Assembly (NCBI GenBank): GCA_003566475.1
Contig: PXDE01000373.1
Coordinates: 1 to 15,021, forward strand
Direction: 5' to 3'
Length of the DNA: 15,021 nt
DNA from: PVC group bacterium
Lineage (GTDB): Bacteria; Verrucomicrobiota; Kiritimatiellia; SS1-B-03-39; PXDE01
Positions 7,722 through 15,021 of this stretch are shown here, piece by piece (within the stretch, counting starts at the first letter, position 1; every line of letters begins with the position of its first letter). A program made the position numbers and the translations under genes. A model generated the notes under the pieces. The model ran no database searches and was not told the DNA's origin. It was given only the letters and a program-made list of their open reading frames with translations.

Positions 7722-8566
7722 AAACCCCCTACGGATATGTGACCCTCCGCTATGTCCATGACATGGTGACAGGGGAATTCGTCAACGTGGGCGTGGTACT
7801 CTACGCCCCGGAGGCCCGGTACCTGGGCGCTCGCTTCACCCGCTCCTACGAACGGCTGAACGCCCTTTTCCGGGACGTGGATCACAGGCACTTCCGCAAG
7901 CTGGTCCGGCACTTGGACGCCGCGTTTTCGGATCTGGCCCAGGAGGTCGCCTCGGGCCTCGGACTCGAACCTGCCGCAGGGGTGGAGGCGGTCGTCCGAC
8001 GGGTGCTGCCCCCGGACGACTGCTCTCTCCAGTGGTCCCCTTCGGGGGCGGGTCTGGCCACCTGTGAAGGTCTTCCGCAAGTCCTGGCTGGTTTGTTCAG
8101 CCGTCTGGTCGAGAAGTACACAAGGGGCTCGGAAGCCGCCCGACGTACCGACGAGGACATCGGCCGCAACTTCAAAGCCAGCCTGAAGGCCGGTGCGGCC
8201 CGGCTGTCCGAGAAGCGGGTCTCGGGACGGGACTACCACTACGACTTTCACTTCGCGTGGAAGAACGCGGCCTGGCACCTCTACGAGCCGGTTTCCTTCG
8301 ACCTGGTCGACAAGGACAGCATTCTGGAGAAGGCCAACCGATGGGTAGGGCGAGGCGTCGCCCTGAGCGACGCGCCGGAAAAGCCGAACCTGCACCTCCT
8401 GCTGGGCGAACCTGGGCGGCCTGAAAACCGCGACGCCTTCGAGCACGCTTGCCGGCTTCTCCGGCGCATGCCCCAGGAACCCGAACTCGTCGCGGAAGCC
8501 GACATCCCCGCCTTCGCAAGCCGTGTCGCGGCCGAAATCGCCATGCACCCGGACGAGGAGACATAG
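7718..8566 (+). CDS. DUF3037-type protein coupled to the HipA-like gene
   Basis: A 282-residue soluble protein starting in an ATGA overlap with the HipA-like gene. Residues 1 to about 120 match the DUF3037 pattern as I know it: an initial YGYVTLRYVHD strand, GEFVNVGVVLYAP, then a helical stretch. DUF3037 genes commonly sit beside HipA-like genes, often as proteins of roughly 120 residues. The present one is more than twice that, with an added C-terminal half (about 140-282) containing a KNAAWHLYEPVSFDL strand pair and a LHLLLGEPGR element. No membrane segment, signal peptide or recognisable catalytic motif is seen. A role as regulator, antitoxin or partner of the kinase-fold protein is inferred from coupling alone. 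Confidence 0.82.
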   Translation: MKTPYGYVTLRYVHDMVTGEFVNVGVVLYAPEARYLGARFTRSYERLNALFRDVDHRHFRKLVRHLDAAFSDLAQEVASGLGLEPAAGVEAVVRRVLPPDDCSLQWSPSGAGLATCEGLPQVLAGLFSRLVEKYTRGSEAARRTDEDIGRNFKASLKAGAARLSEKRVSGRDYHYDFHFAWKNAAWHLYEPVSFDLVDKDSILEKANRWVGRGVALSDAPEKPNLHLLLGEPGRPENRDAFEHACRLLRRMPQEPELVAEADIPAFASRVAAEIAMHPDEET

Positions 8567-8626
8567 GCAAACGGGCTCCGGGCGTATGCCGTCATCCATG
8601 TCTCGCCCTCCGATGGGCTTGCCGCG

Positions 8627-8659
8627 GCGAAGCGTCTTCGCGAAGCCGGGGCTGAGCCC
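8627..8659 (+). other. Two small hairpins downstream of the DUF3037 gene
   Basis: GCGAAG-CGT-CTTCGC (8627-8641) and GGGC-TGA-GCCC (8649-8659) are adjacent short stems in the 134-base gap before the large secreted-protein gene. The first overlaps the alternative 10-base palindrome CTTCGCGAAG (8636-8645). A C-rich tract follows but no T-run. They may mark the end of the HipA-like transcript; chance is not excluded in DNA this GC-rich. Confidence 0.25.
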
Positions 8660-8700
8660 GCCCCCCCGCCCCCGCCTTCACGCGCCGGTTGGGCGAGGGT

Positions 8701-11700
8701 ATGGTTGCGGGCATGAGCCGGAGCCGGGCATGGGCCCTCGCGGGGGCGATGTTTCTGGGGATGGGTGTGCCGTCCCCGGTCGGGCGGGCGCAGCCGTCTC
8801 CCGGCCGGCTGGAACTGGTTCCGGGCCATGAGGAGGGCCTTCTCGTCCGCCTTCTCCGGACGCCGGGCGCCGAGGGCGCCGCCGTCCACCTGACCGCCTC
8901 CGATCCGGAACGGTTTCTGGCCCGGCTCCGGGAGCTGGACGAGGAGGCGGTGCTCGAAACCCACCGTCTGGTGGTGGAGGCCGAGATGCGGCTGCGGGAC
9001 GGGGACCGGATGGCGGCCCTTGACCTGTTCCGGCAGGCCGCCCAGGCCTACCGGGAACGGATGGCCACCGACGGCATGGCGGCGTATCCAGTCCTCCCGG
9101 AGTCCGATCCGCCGCTCCCGGTGCCCGACGAACTCCTGCTCCAACTCCCTTTCCAGCGTCCACGCTTCACCCTCACCGTCTTCGATGGCCGGACCTACCG
9201 GGCCCTTCTCCCGTTCGACCATGGATGCGGAAGCCAGGAGGACAATGGGCTGATCCGCCGGTTCATCGCTCTGGAGGCCTGGGCGGACGTGGACGAGGAG
9301 TTCGCCCGGATGGCGGAGATCCACCGGCTTCGGACGGAACCGCATGTGCAGAGGGGGGCGGTTACGGTCACACGGGGGAATCGGACCTACGTCCGGCCCA
9401 TCTGGCTGCGGGCCCAGCCGTCCGGGCTCGACCGCGTCGGACTCGGCTTCGCCCTCGACCATGCCTATTTCCTGCGGGCCCGGGGCCGCCTGGACAAGGC
9501 GCTGACCACCATCGCCGACGCCATGGCGGGGATCGACCTCGACCGGGATCCCAATCGCCCGCGGGGGGTGCCAGTGACCGTGCGCGGGGAGCCGCTCACA
9601 CCCAACGACACCTCGGTCCGGGTCCGAAGCCCCGCCTCCTCGTGCTTCCGGACGCCCTGGATCACCCGTCTCGAGTTCATTCAGCAGGGCCTCCAGTTCC
9701 ACCGTCAGGCGGGCCGGGAGGCGCGGCTGGAGAGGCGATTGCGGGAGGCCGCCGCCCAGGGCCATCCCGCCGCGCTCCGCACCTTGGCCCGGATCCGGGT
9801 TCTCCAGAGCCGCCCCCTTGAGGCGACGGCGCTGGAGCTGGAGTATCTGGAACAGGGCCGACTCACCGAGACCACCCGGCGAGTCCGCCGCGGCATGGTG
9901 CTCCAGGACGCGGGCCGGCATCGCGAGGCCATCACCGTCCTCGAGGAGGCGCTGGCGGGCCGCACCGGCGCGCTCATGCTTCCCGATCCGACGGAGGAGG
10001 AGATTCACCGGCGGTTCGAGCGCGCCCCCCCTCCCCACGGCGTCCCGATCACCGTGCCCCGGGCCACCTGGGAACGGGATCTGCTGACCCGGCTCCGAAC
10101 CCTGTACGAGAGCGTCGGAGACCGCGACCGGATGCTGGCCACCACCTTGCGGCGGCTCGACCACGACGGCGACCGCGTGCGGCCCGAGGCGCTGGCCGAG
10201 GCCCGGACCCTGTTCCGGACCCAGGGCCGACGCGAGGAATTCGACACCTGGCTGGAGAGCTGGACCGGAGACGACCCGAGTCCGGCCCGCCGGGCGTCCG
10301 CGCTCTGGGCGACGGAGGCCTATGCGGAAGCCGCCGAGGTGATCGGCCGGGCCGAACTGCCGGAGCGCGAACTTCAGACCTGGCGGCGTCGGCTGCACGG
10401 GCAGGGGCCGGAGGTGGTCCGGCGGTTCCAGATCGCCTGGACGGAGGCGCGGCCCGAGGACGCCATGGCCCGCCTGCGGCTTCTCCTCGATCTGGGCCGG
10501 GAGGATGACGCCGAAGTCGAGGACCTGCTGGAGGGTCTGCTCGGCCGCGCGGATTCGCCGCTGGCGGCATGGTCCACCCGGCATGGCCCGGCCCGCCCCA
10601 GCCGCAGCGTGTACGACGCGGCCTACCACCTGATCCGCCGCTACGAGCGGGACGGCCGCTCGGACCGGATCGCCGACCTCGTCCTGCGTGTCGCCGAGGG
10701 CCATCCGCCGTTCACCTGGCGGGCCCACCGTCTCCGTCCGAACGAGCCCTGGCTGCTCCGGCCCGACGACGACGTCCAGATCGGACTGCTCATCGCCCTC
10801 CACACCATCTACGCCGGGCTCCCCCACCTCCAGCGGCCGGAGGATCGGACCCGCATCCAGGCGGCGGCCGAGTCCGTACCCTGTGTGCCGCTTCGCGCCC
10901 AGGTGGCCCGGCTCATCCACGGGCCGGAGGCGCCGGTGGAGGATCCGCTGACGGCCACCCTCCATCCGGTGCCGGCCGTCCGGGTGCGGACGCCGGGCCT
11001 TCCCGAGGGCGTGCGGATCCTCACCAGCCGCGACGACGTGCGCTGTATCTCGCCGGACGGGGCCTGGACGGGCACCTCCTGGGGCCTGGTGCGGTATCGC
11101 CGCCGGGACGGCCTCCTGGACATCGTCCAGATCCCGCTGGGTGACCCGGTGGATGCCATCGCCGCGTCGCCCCGCGGACTGTTCGCGGTATCCCCGAAGG
11201 GTCTGTTCTGGATCGAGGATCCCGACGCGGACGTTCCGATCTGGGTTCGCACTCCCGTCGAGTGGCCGTCGCGGGACAGGTACCGATCCTCGCGATGGCT
11301 TCCGCCGGACATGTTCTGGCACGAGGACGCCGTCTGGGTCCGCCTGGGCCAGCGCGCGATCTCCTACCGGCCGGACTCGGGGGACATCCGGACGTTCGAG
11401 CCCCTGGACGGCCCCGTGATGTTCGCCGCCCACGGCAGGGTCTGGGGGGGCCAGGGCGTCTATGCCGCCGACCGGGGAACGTTCGAGGGAATCGGAGACG
11501 GGGAACTGGGGGGATGGTTCATCGGAGCGACCTCCGATGCGGTCTGGGCCACGGTGGAGTCCGCGCCCGGGCGGCCCCATCAGATCGCCCGCGTCGATCC
11601 GGCCTCCCTCCGGGCCGACCGCATCCCCTCCGGCCCGATGCCCTCCGAAGGTCGGGCCCCGTTCTCGCTGCTGGGCGAGGTGAACGGATGGGCCTTCTTC

Positions 11701-12657
11701 CACACGGGGGGCGGCCTTCTGGTCGCGGTGGATTCCCAGGCCGCCTTCCCGCGGGCGGAATGGCTGGCCAATCCCCAGTCATGGGAAGCGAAGCGCCTGC
11801 CCCCTGGCGAACCCTCGTTCTGGGACAGGCGGGGCATCCGGCGCTGGCACGCCACCGGACGGCAGGACTCGTTCTTCCCCTCGGCCTACCGGGACCAGCG
11901 GCCGGAGGTCGTCACCTCGATCCCGGCCGGGACGGCCCGGCTCGTCGGCGCCGTCCGCAACCCCGTCGGCCCGGACCAGAAGGGGGGACTGTTCCGGGCC
12001 CGGCTCGACGACCTCGCCTGGGAACGCCTCGGCCACCCGGCCGACGCCCTCGCCGACATGCACGTGACCTGCCTCACCGTCGACGCCGAGGCCGGACAGA
12101 TCTATGTCGGCACCGAAGGCGGGCTGACCATCCTCTCCCTGCCCGACGCCACCGTCGCGCGCACGGTCACCGTGACCGACGGGCTGCCCTCGAATCGGAT
12201 CGAGGCCGCGGTCCGCATCGGACGGAAGCTGTACCTGGCCTGCGCCATCGGCGAGCGGACGACCGACCTGGCCGAGCTCGATCTGGATACGGGGCTGATC
12301 CAGGTGCGGGGCGAGGCCGACGGCCTGCGCCGGTCGCGAATCCACAGCCTGCGGGCGGACGGGGACCATCTGGTCATCACCTACGCCTGGATCAAGCGCG
12401 GGCTGCTCAGCGAGCGGGAGATCTCGGAGATGCGGCCTGGTGGACTGGGCCAGTCCGTGTTCCCGGGAACGGTGTTCGACACCGCGACCAAGGTCTTCCG
12501 GGAGGGGGCCACCCTGCCCCCGCCGCCCTTCCTCGGAAACGACTCCCCCCTGCCGGTCCTGGGCGGCCCCCGCCACGTGGACGCGTGGCACGGGGGCGTC
12601 CGGTACCTGGGAGGGCCCCGGGGACTGGTGCTTCTCGAGGAACCCGCACGGCGGTGA
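8701..12657 (+). CDS. Very large exported protein with TPR-like and propeller-like halves
   Basis: A 1318-residue protein. An N-terminal signal peptide is clear: basic MSRSR, hydrophobic AWALAGAMFLGMGV, and likely cleavage after GRA near residue 34. ATG 8701, ATG 8713 and TTG 8689 all precede it; GAGG lies only two bases before 8701, so the start is uncertain and 8713 is a good alternative. Residues of about 75 to 680 are helical with TPR-like units, for example DGDRMAALDLFRQAAQAY, and GMVLQDAGRHREAITVLEEA near 400. From about 780 on, repeated short strands with Trp/Gly turns (PDGAWTGTSWGLVRY, TCLTVDAEAGQIYVGTEGGL, then DGLPSNRIEAAV, a two-component-propeller-type blade) suggest a beta-propeller. 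No catalytic residues or C-terminal anchor is seen, so it is probably periplasmic, extracellular or lipid-free envelope protein. I do not recognise a function. It stands alone between accessory modules. Confidence 0.85.
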   Translation: MVAGMSRSRAWALAGAMFLGMGVPSPVGRAQPSPGRLELVPGHEEGLLVRLLRTPGAEGAAVHLTASDPERFLARLRELDEEAVLETHRLVVEAEMRLRDGDRMAALDLFRQAAQAYRERMATDGMAAYPVLPESDPPLPVPDELLLQLPFQRPRFTLTVFDGRTYRALLPFDHGCGSQEDNGLIRRFIALEAWADVDEEFARMAEIHRLRTEPHVQRGAVTVTRGNRTYVRPIWLRAQPSGLDRVGLGFALDHAYFLRARGRLDKALTTIADAMAGIDLDRDPNRPRGVPVTVRGEPLTPNDTSVRVRSPASSCFRTPWITRLEFIQQGLQFHRQAGREARLERRLREAAAQGHPAALRTLARIRVLQSRPLEATALELEYLEQGRLTETTRRVRRGMVLQDAGRHREAITVLEEALAGRTGALMLPDPTEEEIHRRFERAPPPHGVPITVPRATWERDLLTRLRTLYESVGDRDRMLATTLRRLDHDGDRVRPEALAEARTLFRTQGRREEFDTWLESWTGDDPSPARRASALWATEAYAEAAEVIGRAELPERELQTWRRRLHGQGPEVVRRFQIAWTEARPEDAMARLRLLLDLGREDDAEVEDLLEGLLGRADSPLAAWSTRHGPARPSRSVYDAAYHLIRRYERDGRSDRIADLVLRVAEGHPPFTWRAHRLRPNEPWLLRPDDDVQIGLLIALHTIYAGLPHLQRPEDRTRIQAAAESVPCVPLRAQVARLIHGPEAPVEDPLTATLHPVPAVRVRTPGLPEGVRILTSRDDVRCISPDGAWTGTSWGLVRYRRRDGLLDIVQIPLGDPVDAIAASPRGLFAVSPKGLFWIEDPDADVPIWVRTPVEWPSRDRYRSSRWLPPDMFWHEDAVWVRLGQRAISYRPDSGDIRTFEPLDGPVMFAAHGRVWGGQGVYAADRGTFEGIGDGELGGWFIGATSDAVWATVESAPGRPHQIARVDPASLRADRIPSGPMPSEGRAPFSLLGEVNGWAFFHTGGGLLVAVDSQAAFPRAEWLANPQSWEAKRLPPGEPSFWDRRGIRRWHATGRQDSFFPSAYRDQRPEVVTSIPAGTARLVGAVRNPVGPDQKGGLFRARLDDLAWERLGHPADALADMHVTCLTVDAEAGQIYVGTEGGLTILSLPDATVARTVTVTDGLPSNRIEAAVRIGRKLYLACAIGERTTDLAELDLDTGLIQVRGEADGLRRSRIHSLRADGDHLVITYAWIKRGLLSEREISEMRPGGLGQSVFPGTVFDTATKVFREGATLPPPPFLGNDSPLPVLGGPRHVDAWHGGVRYLGGPRGLVLLEEPARR

Positions 12658-12670
12658 ACCCGGAGCCTTG

Positions 12671-12686
12671 CCCTCGATCCCGAGGG
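12671..12686 (+). terminator. Stem-loop just after the large gene
   Basis: CCCTCG-ATCC-CGAGGG forms a perfect 6-bp stem with a 4-base loop, starting 14 bases after the stop at 12657. It extends to TGC/GCA if one G is bulged. There is no T-run afterwards; a G-tract follows. Position favours a transcript-end structure, but the evidence is weak. Confidence 0.35.
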
Positions 12687-12745
12687 GCACGGGGGGGGCC
12701 ATGGGCGAAGGGGCCCCGGCCCAGAACGTCATGAGGTTCTTCGCG

Positions 12746-12760
12746 CCCGGCGGAGCCGGG
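12746..12760 (+). other. Short hairpin upstream of the vapB promoter
   Basis: CCCGGC-GGA-GCCGGG is a perfect 6-bp stem with a 3-base loop, ending two bases before the predicted -35 box of vapB. A second CCCGGC follows at 12770 and could pair alternatively. It may belong to the preceding transcript end or be incidental. Confidence 0.25.
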
Positions 12761-12762
12761 AC

Positions 12763-12791
12763 TTGATGCCCGGCCCAAAAAAGACCATATT
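12763..12791 (+). promoter_or_regulatory. Predicted vapBC promoter, leaderless
   Basis: TTGATG (12763-12768) and CATATT (12786-12791) each match four of six consensus bases and are exactly 17 bases apart. The predicted transcription start, about seven bases downstream, coincides with the vapB ATG at 12798. No Shine-Dalgarno sequence precedes that ATG, which agrees with leaderless translation. The region, including an A-run at 12777-12782, is the most AT-rich spot nearby. Confidence 0.45.
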
Positions 12792-12800
12792 GGCCATATG
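12786..12800 (+). promoter_or_regulatory. Dyad operator overlapping the vapB start
   Basis: CATAT-TGGCC-ATATG is an inverted repeat whose right arm contains the vapB start codon and whose left arm overlaps the predicted -10 box. Read differently, CCATAT occurs as a direct repeat nine bases apart (12785, 12794). Toxin-antitoxin operons of this family are typically autorepressed by the antitoxin or the complex binding such dyads, so this is the likely operator. Confidence 0.5.
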
Positions 12801-13079
12801 AAAACAGCCAGTATATCCAGTCTCAAGAATTCACTGTCGGCCAGGCTGAAAGAGGTGGTCGCCGGCGAATCCCTGCTGGTAACCGATCACCGTAAGCCGG
12901 TGGCGGTGCTGCGGCCGTTGAGCGGAGAGCTGGCCTCGAAGCGGATGGCTAACCTTGTGACCCGTGGCCTGGTCTCTCCTCCCCGGCGTCCCCTGGCGGT
13001 GGATGAGTTCCTAGCATTGCCCCGGCCCAAGGGGGCGAATCTCGTCGCGGCCATCATCGAGGAACGGGACACCCGATGA
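12798..13079 (+). CDS. vapB: Phd/YefM-type antitoxin (VapB-like)
   Basis: A 93-residue antitoxin. Residues 1-45 fit the Phd/YefM DNA-binding fold: initial MKTASISSLKNSLSARLKEV, then ESLLVTDHRKPVAVLRPL. The C-terminal half, with PPRRPLAVDEFLALPRP, would be the disordered region that wraps the toxin. It should both neutralise the PIN toxin encoded next and repress the operon through the dyad at its start. ATG 12798 is the only plausible start and gives the conserved N-terminus. It ends in an ATGA overlap with vapC. The gene is visibly less GC-rich than its flanks, consistent with a mobile module. Confidence 0.88.
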   Translation: MKTASISSLKNSLSARLKEVVAGESLLVTDHRKPVAVLRPLSGELASKRMANLVTRGLVSPPRRPLAVDEFLALPRPKGANLVAAIIEERDTR

Positions 13080-13516
13080 GGTTCTGGGACAGTTCGGCTC
13101 TGGCCTCGCTGGTCATCGAAGAGGAGGATTCGGACCTTCGGGAGTCCCAGCTTCGGCAGGATCCTGAACTGCTCGTCTGGTATGGCACCCCGGCGGAACT
13201 GGAGTCGGCCCTCAGCCGCCGGAAGCGGGAAGGTCGGTTGACCCCGGAAGGGGAGCGGAACGCCCGGGCCCGGCTCGGTCGTCTGAGCGAATCCTGGATG
13301 GAGGTGCAGCCGACGCCGTTTGTCCGCGACCGGGCGATCCGCCTGCTCAGGGTGCATCCACTGCGGGCGGCCGATGCCTTCCAGCTCGCGGCCGCCCTGG
13401 TCGCCTTCGAGGAGCAGACCCGGTCCAGCGTATTCCTCACCGGAGACACCCGGCTCCGATCCGCCGCCGAGGCCGAAGGGTTTACGGTCGATCCGCGACT
13501 AACCACCGATCACTGA
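13076..13516 (+). CDS. vapC: PIN-domain ribonuclease toxin (VapC-like)
   Basis: A 146-residue PIN-domain protein of normal VapC length. The four acidic positions of the metal-binding site are visible: Asp5 in FWDSSAL, Glu41 in TPAELESAL, Asp100 in RAADAFQLA, and Asp124 in LTGDTRL. VapC toxins cleave specific RNAs, often initiator tRNA or the rRNA sarcin-ricin loop; the target here is unknown. Translation is coupled to the antitoxin by ATGA, with GAGGAA eleven bases upstream of the start. The last residues, RLTTDH, are encoded by a heptamer repeat that also forms the end of the convergent phoU gene, with which it overlaps by seven bases. Confidence 0.92.
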   Translation: MRFWDSSALASLVIEEEDSDLRESQLRQDPELLVWYGTPAELESALSRRKREGRLTPEGERNARARLGRLSESWMEVQPTPFVRDRAIRLLRVHPLRAADAFQLAAALVAFEEQTRSSVFLTGDTRLRSAAEAEGFTVDPRLTTDH

Positions 13517-13524
13517 TCACTGGC
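13497..13524. repeat. Heptamer repeat at the vapC/phoU junction
   Basis: Four 7-base units GACTAAC, CACCGAT, CACTGAT, CACTGGC run through the convergent stops; the two central units are the closest pair, and GATCACT is duplicated exactly at 13508 and 13515. The stops of vapC (13514-13516) and phoU (13510-13512) both lie in it. The repeat differs in sequence from the one at 2144 but has the same 7-base period. Confidence 0.55.
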
Positions 13525-14208
13525 CTTCTCTTCCCCCGGCGCATGCTTGAAGATCTTGCCGCGGTGGCGGACGATGTCGCCCTGGACGAGGTAGAGCACG
13601 GCCTTGGCGATGTTGGTGGCGTGGTCGGCGGTGCGCTCGAGGTGGCCGGAGATCCAGGCGTAGCTCACCAGGGTGGCCGCCTGCTCGCCCGCTTCGGGAA
13701 GACGGGAGACCAGGATGTCGAGGCACTGCTCGTGGAGGCGGTCCACCACCTCGTCGTCCCGCCACACCTTGCGGGCCAGCTCGGCGTCGCCGTCGATCAG
13801 ACTATCGAGGCTTTCCTTGACCATGCGCTGAACCCGGGCCCCCAGCTCCTCCAGGGGGCAGCCGATGTCGGCGGAGGCGAGACCGGCGAGGGTCTCGGCC
13901 CGCTTGCCGATGTCGGCGGCGAGGTCGCCCACCCGTTCGAGATCGTGGTTGATCTTGAGCATGGCCACCATCATGCGCAGATCCTGGGCCACCGGCTGAT
14001 AGAGGGCGAGGACCTTGAGGATCTCCTCCTCGATCTCGACCTCGCGGGCGTCGAGCTCGTCGTCGGCCTCGATGACCTGGCGGGCCAGGGCCGCGTCATG
14101 CCGGATCGCCGCCTGCACCGCCTGGTGCAGACTCTTCTCGGCCATGGCCCCGATGGCCAGCAGCTCCTTCTTGATCTTCTCGAACTCGCGGTTGAAGAAC
14201 AGGCTCAT
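13510..14208 (-). CDS. phoU: Phosphate transport regulator PhoU
   Basis: A 232-residue cytoplasmic helical protein with the two PhoU repeats. The metal-binding motifs are ERVGD at 91-95 within INHDLERVGDLAADI, and ERTADH at 191-196 within SGHLERTADHATNI. PhoU restrains the PhoR/PhoB response and the Pst importer when phosphate is ample. ATG 14208 is supported by AGGAG seven bases upstream; a longer open frame exists but is not coding-like. It follows pstB on the same strand by 17 bases, the usual operon order. Its final residues KASDQ come from the heptamer repeat at the vapC junction, so the natural C-terminus may have been altered. Confidence 0.95.
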   Translation of the reverse strand: MSLFFNREFEKIKKELLAIGAMAEKSLHQAVQAAIRHDAALARQVIEADDELDAREVEIEEEILKVLALYQPVAQDLRMMVAMLKINHDLERVGDLAADIGKRAETLAGLASADIGCPLEELGARVQRMVKESLDSLIDGDAELARKVWRDDEVVDRLHEQCLDILVSRLPEAGEQAATLVSYAWISGHLERTADHATNIAKAVLYLVQGDIVRHRGKIFKHAPGEEKASDQ

Positions 14209-14225
14209 GGAAGGCTCCTGGGGGC

Positions 14226-15014
14226 TCAGCCGAACCGGCCGGTGATGTAGTCCTCGGTCTCTTTCAGATGGGGGGTCTGGAACACGCGGTCGGTGGGGCC
14301 GTACTCGAGCAGGCGGCCCAGGTACATGAAGGCGCAGTAGTCGCTGGTGCGGGTGGCCTGCTGCATGTTGTGGGTGACGATGACGATGGAGTAGTCGCCC
14401 TTCAGCTCCTCGATGAGGTCCTCGATCTTGCCGGTGGCGATGGGATCGAGGGCGGAGCAGGGCTCGTCCATCAGCAGCACCTCGGGCTCGGCGGCGATGG
14501 CCCGGGCGATGCACAGCCGCTGCTGCTGGCCTCCGGACAGCCCGAGGGCGCTCTCCTGGAGGCGGTCCTTGGCCTCCTCCCAGAGGGCGGCCCCGCGCAG
14601 GCTGCGCTCGCACACCGCGTCGAGGATGCCCCGGTCCTTCTCGCCGTCGATGCGCAGCGAGTACACCACGTTCTCGTAGATGCTCATGGGGAAGGGGTTG
14701 GGCTTCTGGAAGACCATGCCCATGCGCTTGCGCAGCTCGATGACGTCCACCGCCGGGGCGTAGATGGAGTCGCCGTTGAGCCTCATGTCGCCCTCGATGC
14801 GCACGGTGTCGATGAGGTCGTTGATGCGGTTGATGGAGCGCAGGAGGGTGGACTTTCCGCAGCCGGAGGGGCCGATGAGGGCGGTGACCTTGCGGGCGGG
14901 GATGTCGAAATGGTTGTCGAACAGGGCCTGCTTCTCCCCGTACCAGAGGTTGAAGCGCTCGACGTTGAGCACATGCTCCTCGGCGAGAATGTCGTCGTGG
15001 ATCTCGGAGCCCAC
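14226..15014 (-). CDS. pstB: Phosphate ABC transporter ATPase PstB
   Basis: A 262-residue ATPase that powers the PstSCAB high-affinity phosphate importer at the inner membrane. Visible motifs are Walker A GPSGCGKST at 48-56, Q-loop Gln103, signature LSGGQQQR at 159-166, Walker B VLLMDEP at 179-185 and H-loop His215. The NPFPMSIYENV stretch near 106-116 and the initial NLWYGEKQAL are PstB-specific. The start shown is a GTG at 15014; the frame stays open to the window edge, so the true start could lie just outside. pstC, pstA and pstS are expected upstream, beyond the window. phoU follows after 17 bases. Confidence 0.96.
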   Translation of the reverse strand: MGSEIHDDILAEEHVLNVERFNLWYGEKQALFDNHFDIPARKVTALIGPSGCGKSTLLRSINRINDLIDTVRIEGDMRLNGDSIYAPAVDVIELRKRMGMVFQKPNPFPMSIYENVVYSLRIDGEKDRGILDAVCERSLRGAALWEEAKDRLQESALGLSGGQQQRLCIARAIAAEPEVLLMDEPCSALDPIATGKIEDLIEELKGDYSIVIVTHNMQQATRTSDYCAFMYLGRLLEYGPTDRVFQTPHLKETEDYITGRFG

Positions 15015-15021
15015 GGTCTCG

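Noticed and set aside
8660..8680. C-rich tract before the large gene as a phase-variable homopolymer
   Set aside because: It is interrupted by G and lies upstream of all candidate starts, so slippage would not change the frame; likely composition bias.
8281..11703. Open frame of 1140 codons on the minus strand
   Set aside because: It is antisense to the clear exported-protein gene and the DUF3037 gene; its composition (Gly/Arg/Pro/His-rich, no domain) is that of a GC-driven shadow frame.
14209..14613. Upstream extension of the PhoU reading frame into pstB
   Set aside because: Overlaps pstB in another frame; ATG 14208 has a good Shine-Dalgarno and gives the normal PhoU N-terminus.

Overview
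The window is dense, very GC-rich bacterial chromosomal DNA that is almost entirely coding, with short intergenic gaps and no tRNA, rRNA, CRISPR array or transposase that I can see. The gene content (secreted repeat/propeller protein, Pst-PhoU system, oligopeptide-type ABC permeases, UMF1-type MFS carrier) fits a free-living Gram-negative bacterium. The substrate-binding-protein/permease fusion and the heptanucleotide tandem repeats hint at a PVC-superphylum or similar under-sampled lineage. That placement is inference and low confidence.

Layout from left to right. Positions 1-3314 (+) hold the 3' part of a solute-binding domain fused to a DppB-type permease, followed with an ATGA overlap by a DppC-type permease; together they form the membrane part of a peptide or similar importer, with the ATPase genes outside the window. 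Positions 3445-5153 (+) hold an ATGA-coupled pair: a small conserved hypothetical and a 441-residue ImmA/IrrE-like protein whose zinc-protease residues appear lost. A perfect hairpin separates it from a convergent minus-strand pair: a 76-residue SAP-like protein (6537-6767) and an MFS carrier (5189-6532).

After a divergent intergenic region, 6918-8566 (+) carries another ATGA-coupled pair: a HipA-like kinase-fold protein and a DUF3037-type protein. Positions 8701-12657 (+) encode one very large exported protein with a helical, TPR-like middle and a beta-propeller-like C-terminal half. Positions 12798-13516 (+) are a VapB/VapC-type toxin-antitoxin module with a dyad operator overlapping its start codon. 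Convergent to it, 13510-15014 (-) is the end of a phosphate operon, pstB then phoU.

Three two-gene modules related by family to toxin-antitoxin or regulatory pairs (ImmA-like, HipA-like/DUF3037, VapBC) lie within about 10 kb, all translationally coupled by ATGA, set between housekeeping transport genes. They look like separate accessory insertions in a tolerant region. Degenerate heptamer repeats occur twice: inside the DppC-type gene and exactly at the overlapping stops of vapC and phoU, where they supply the C-termini of both proteins.
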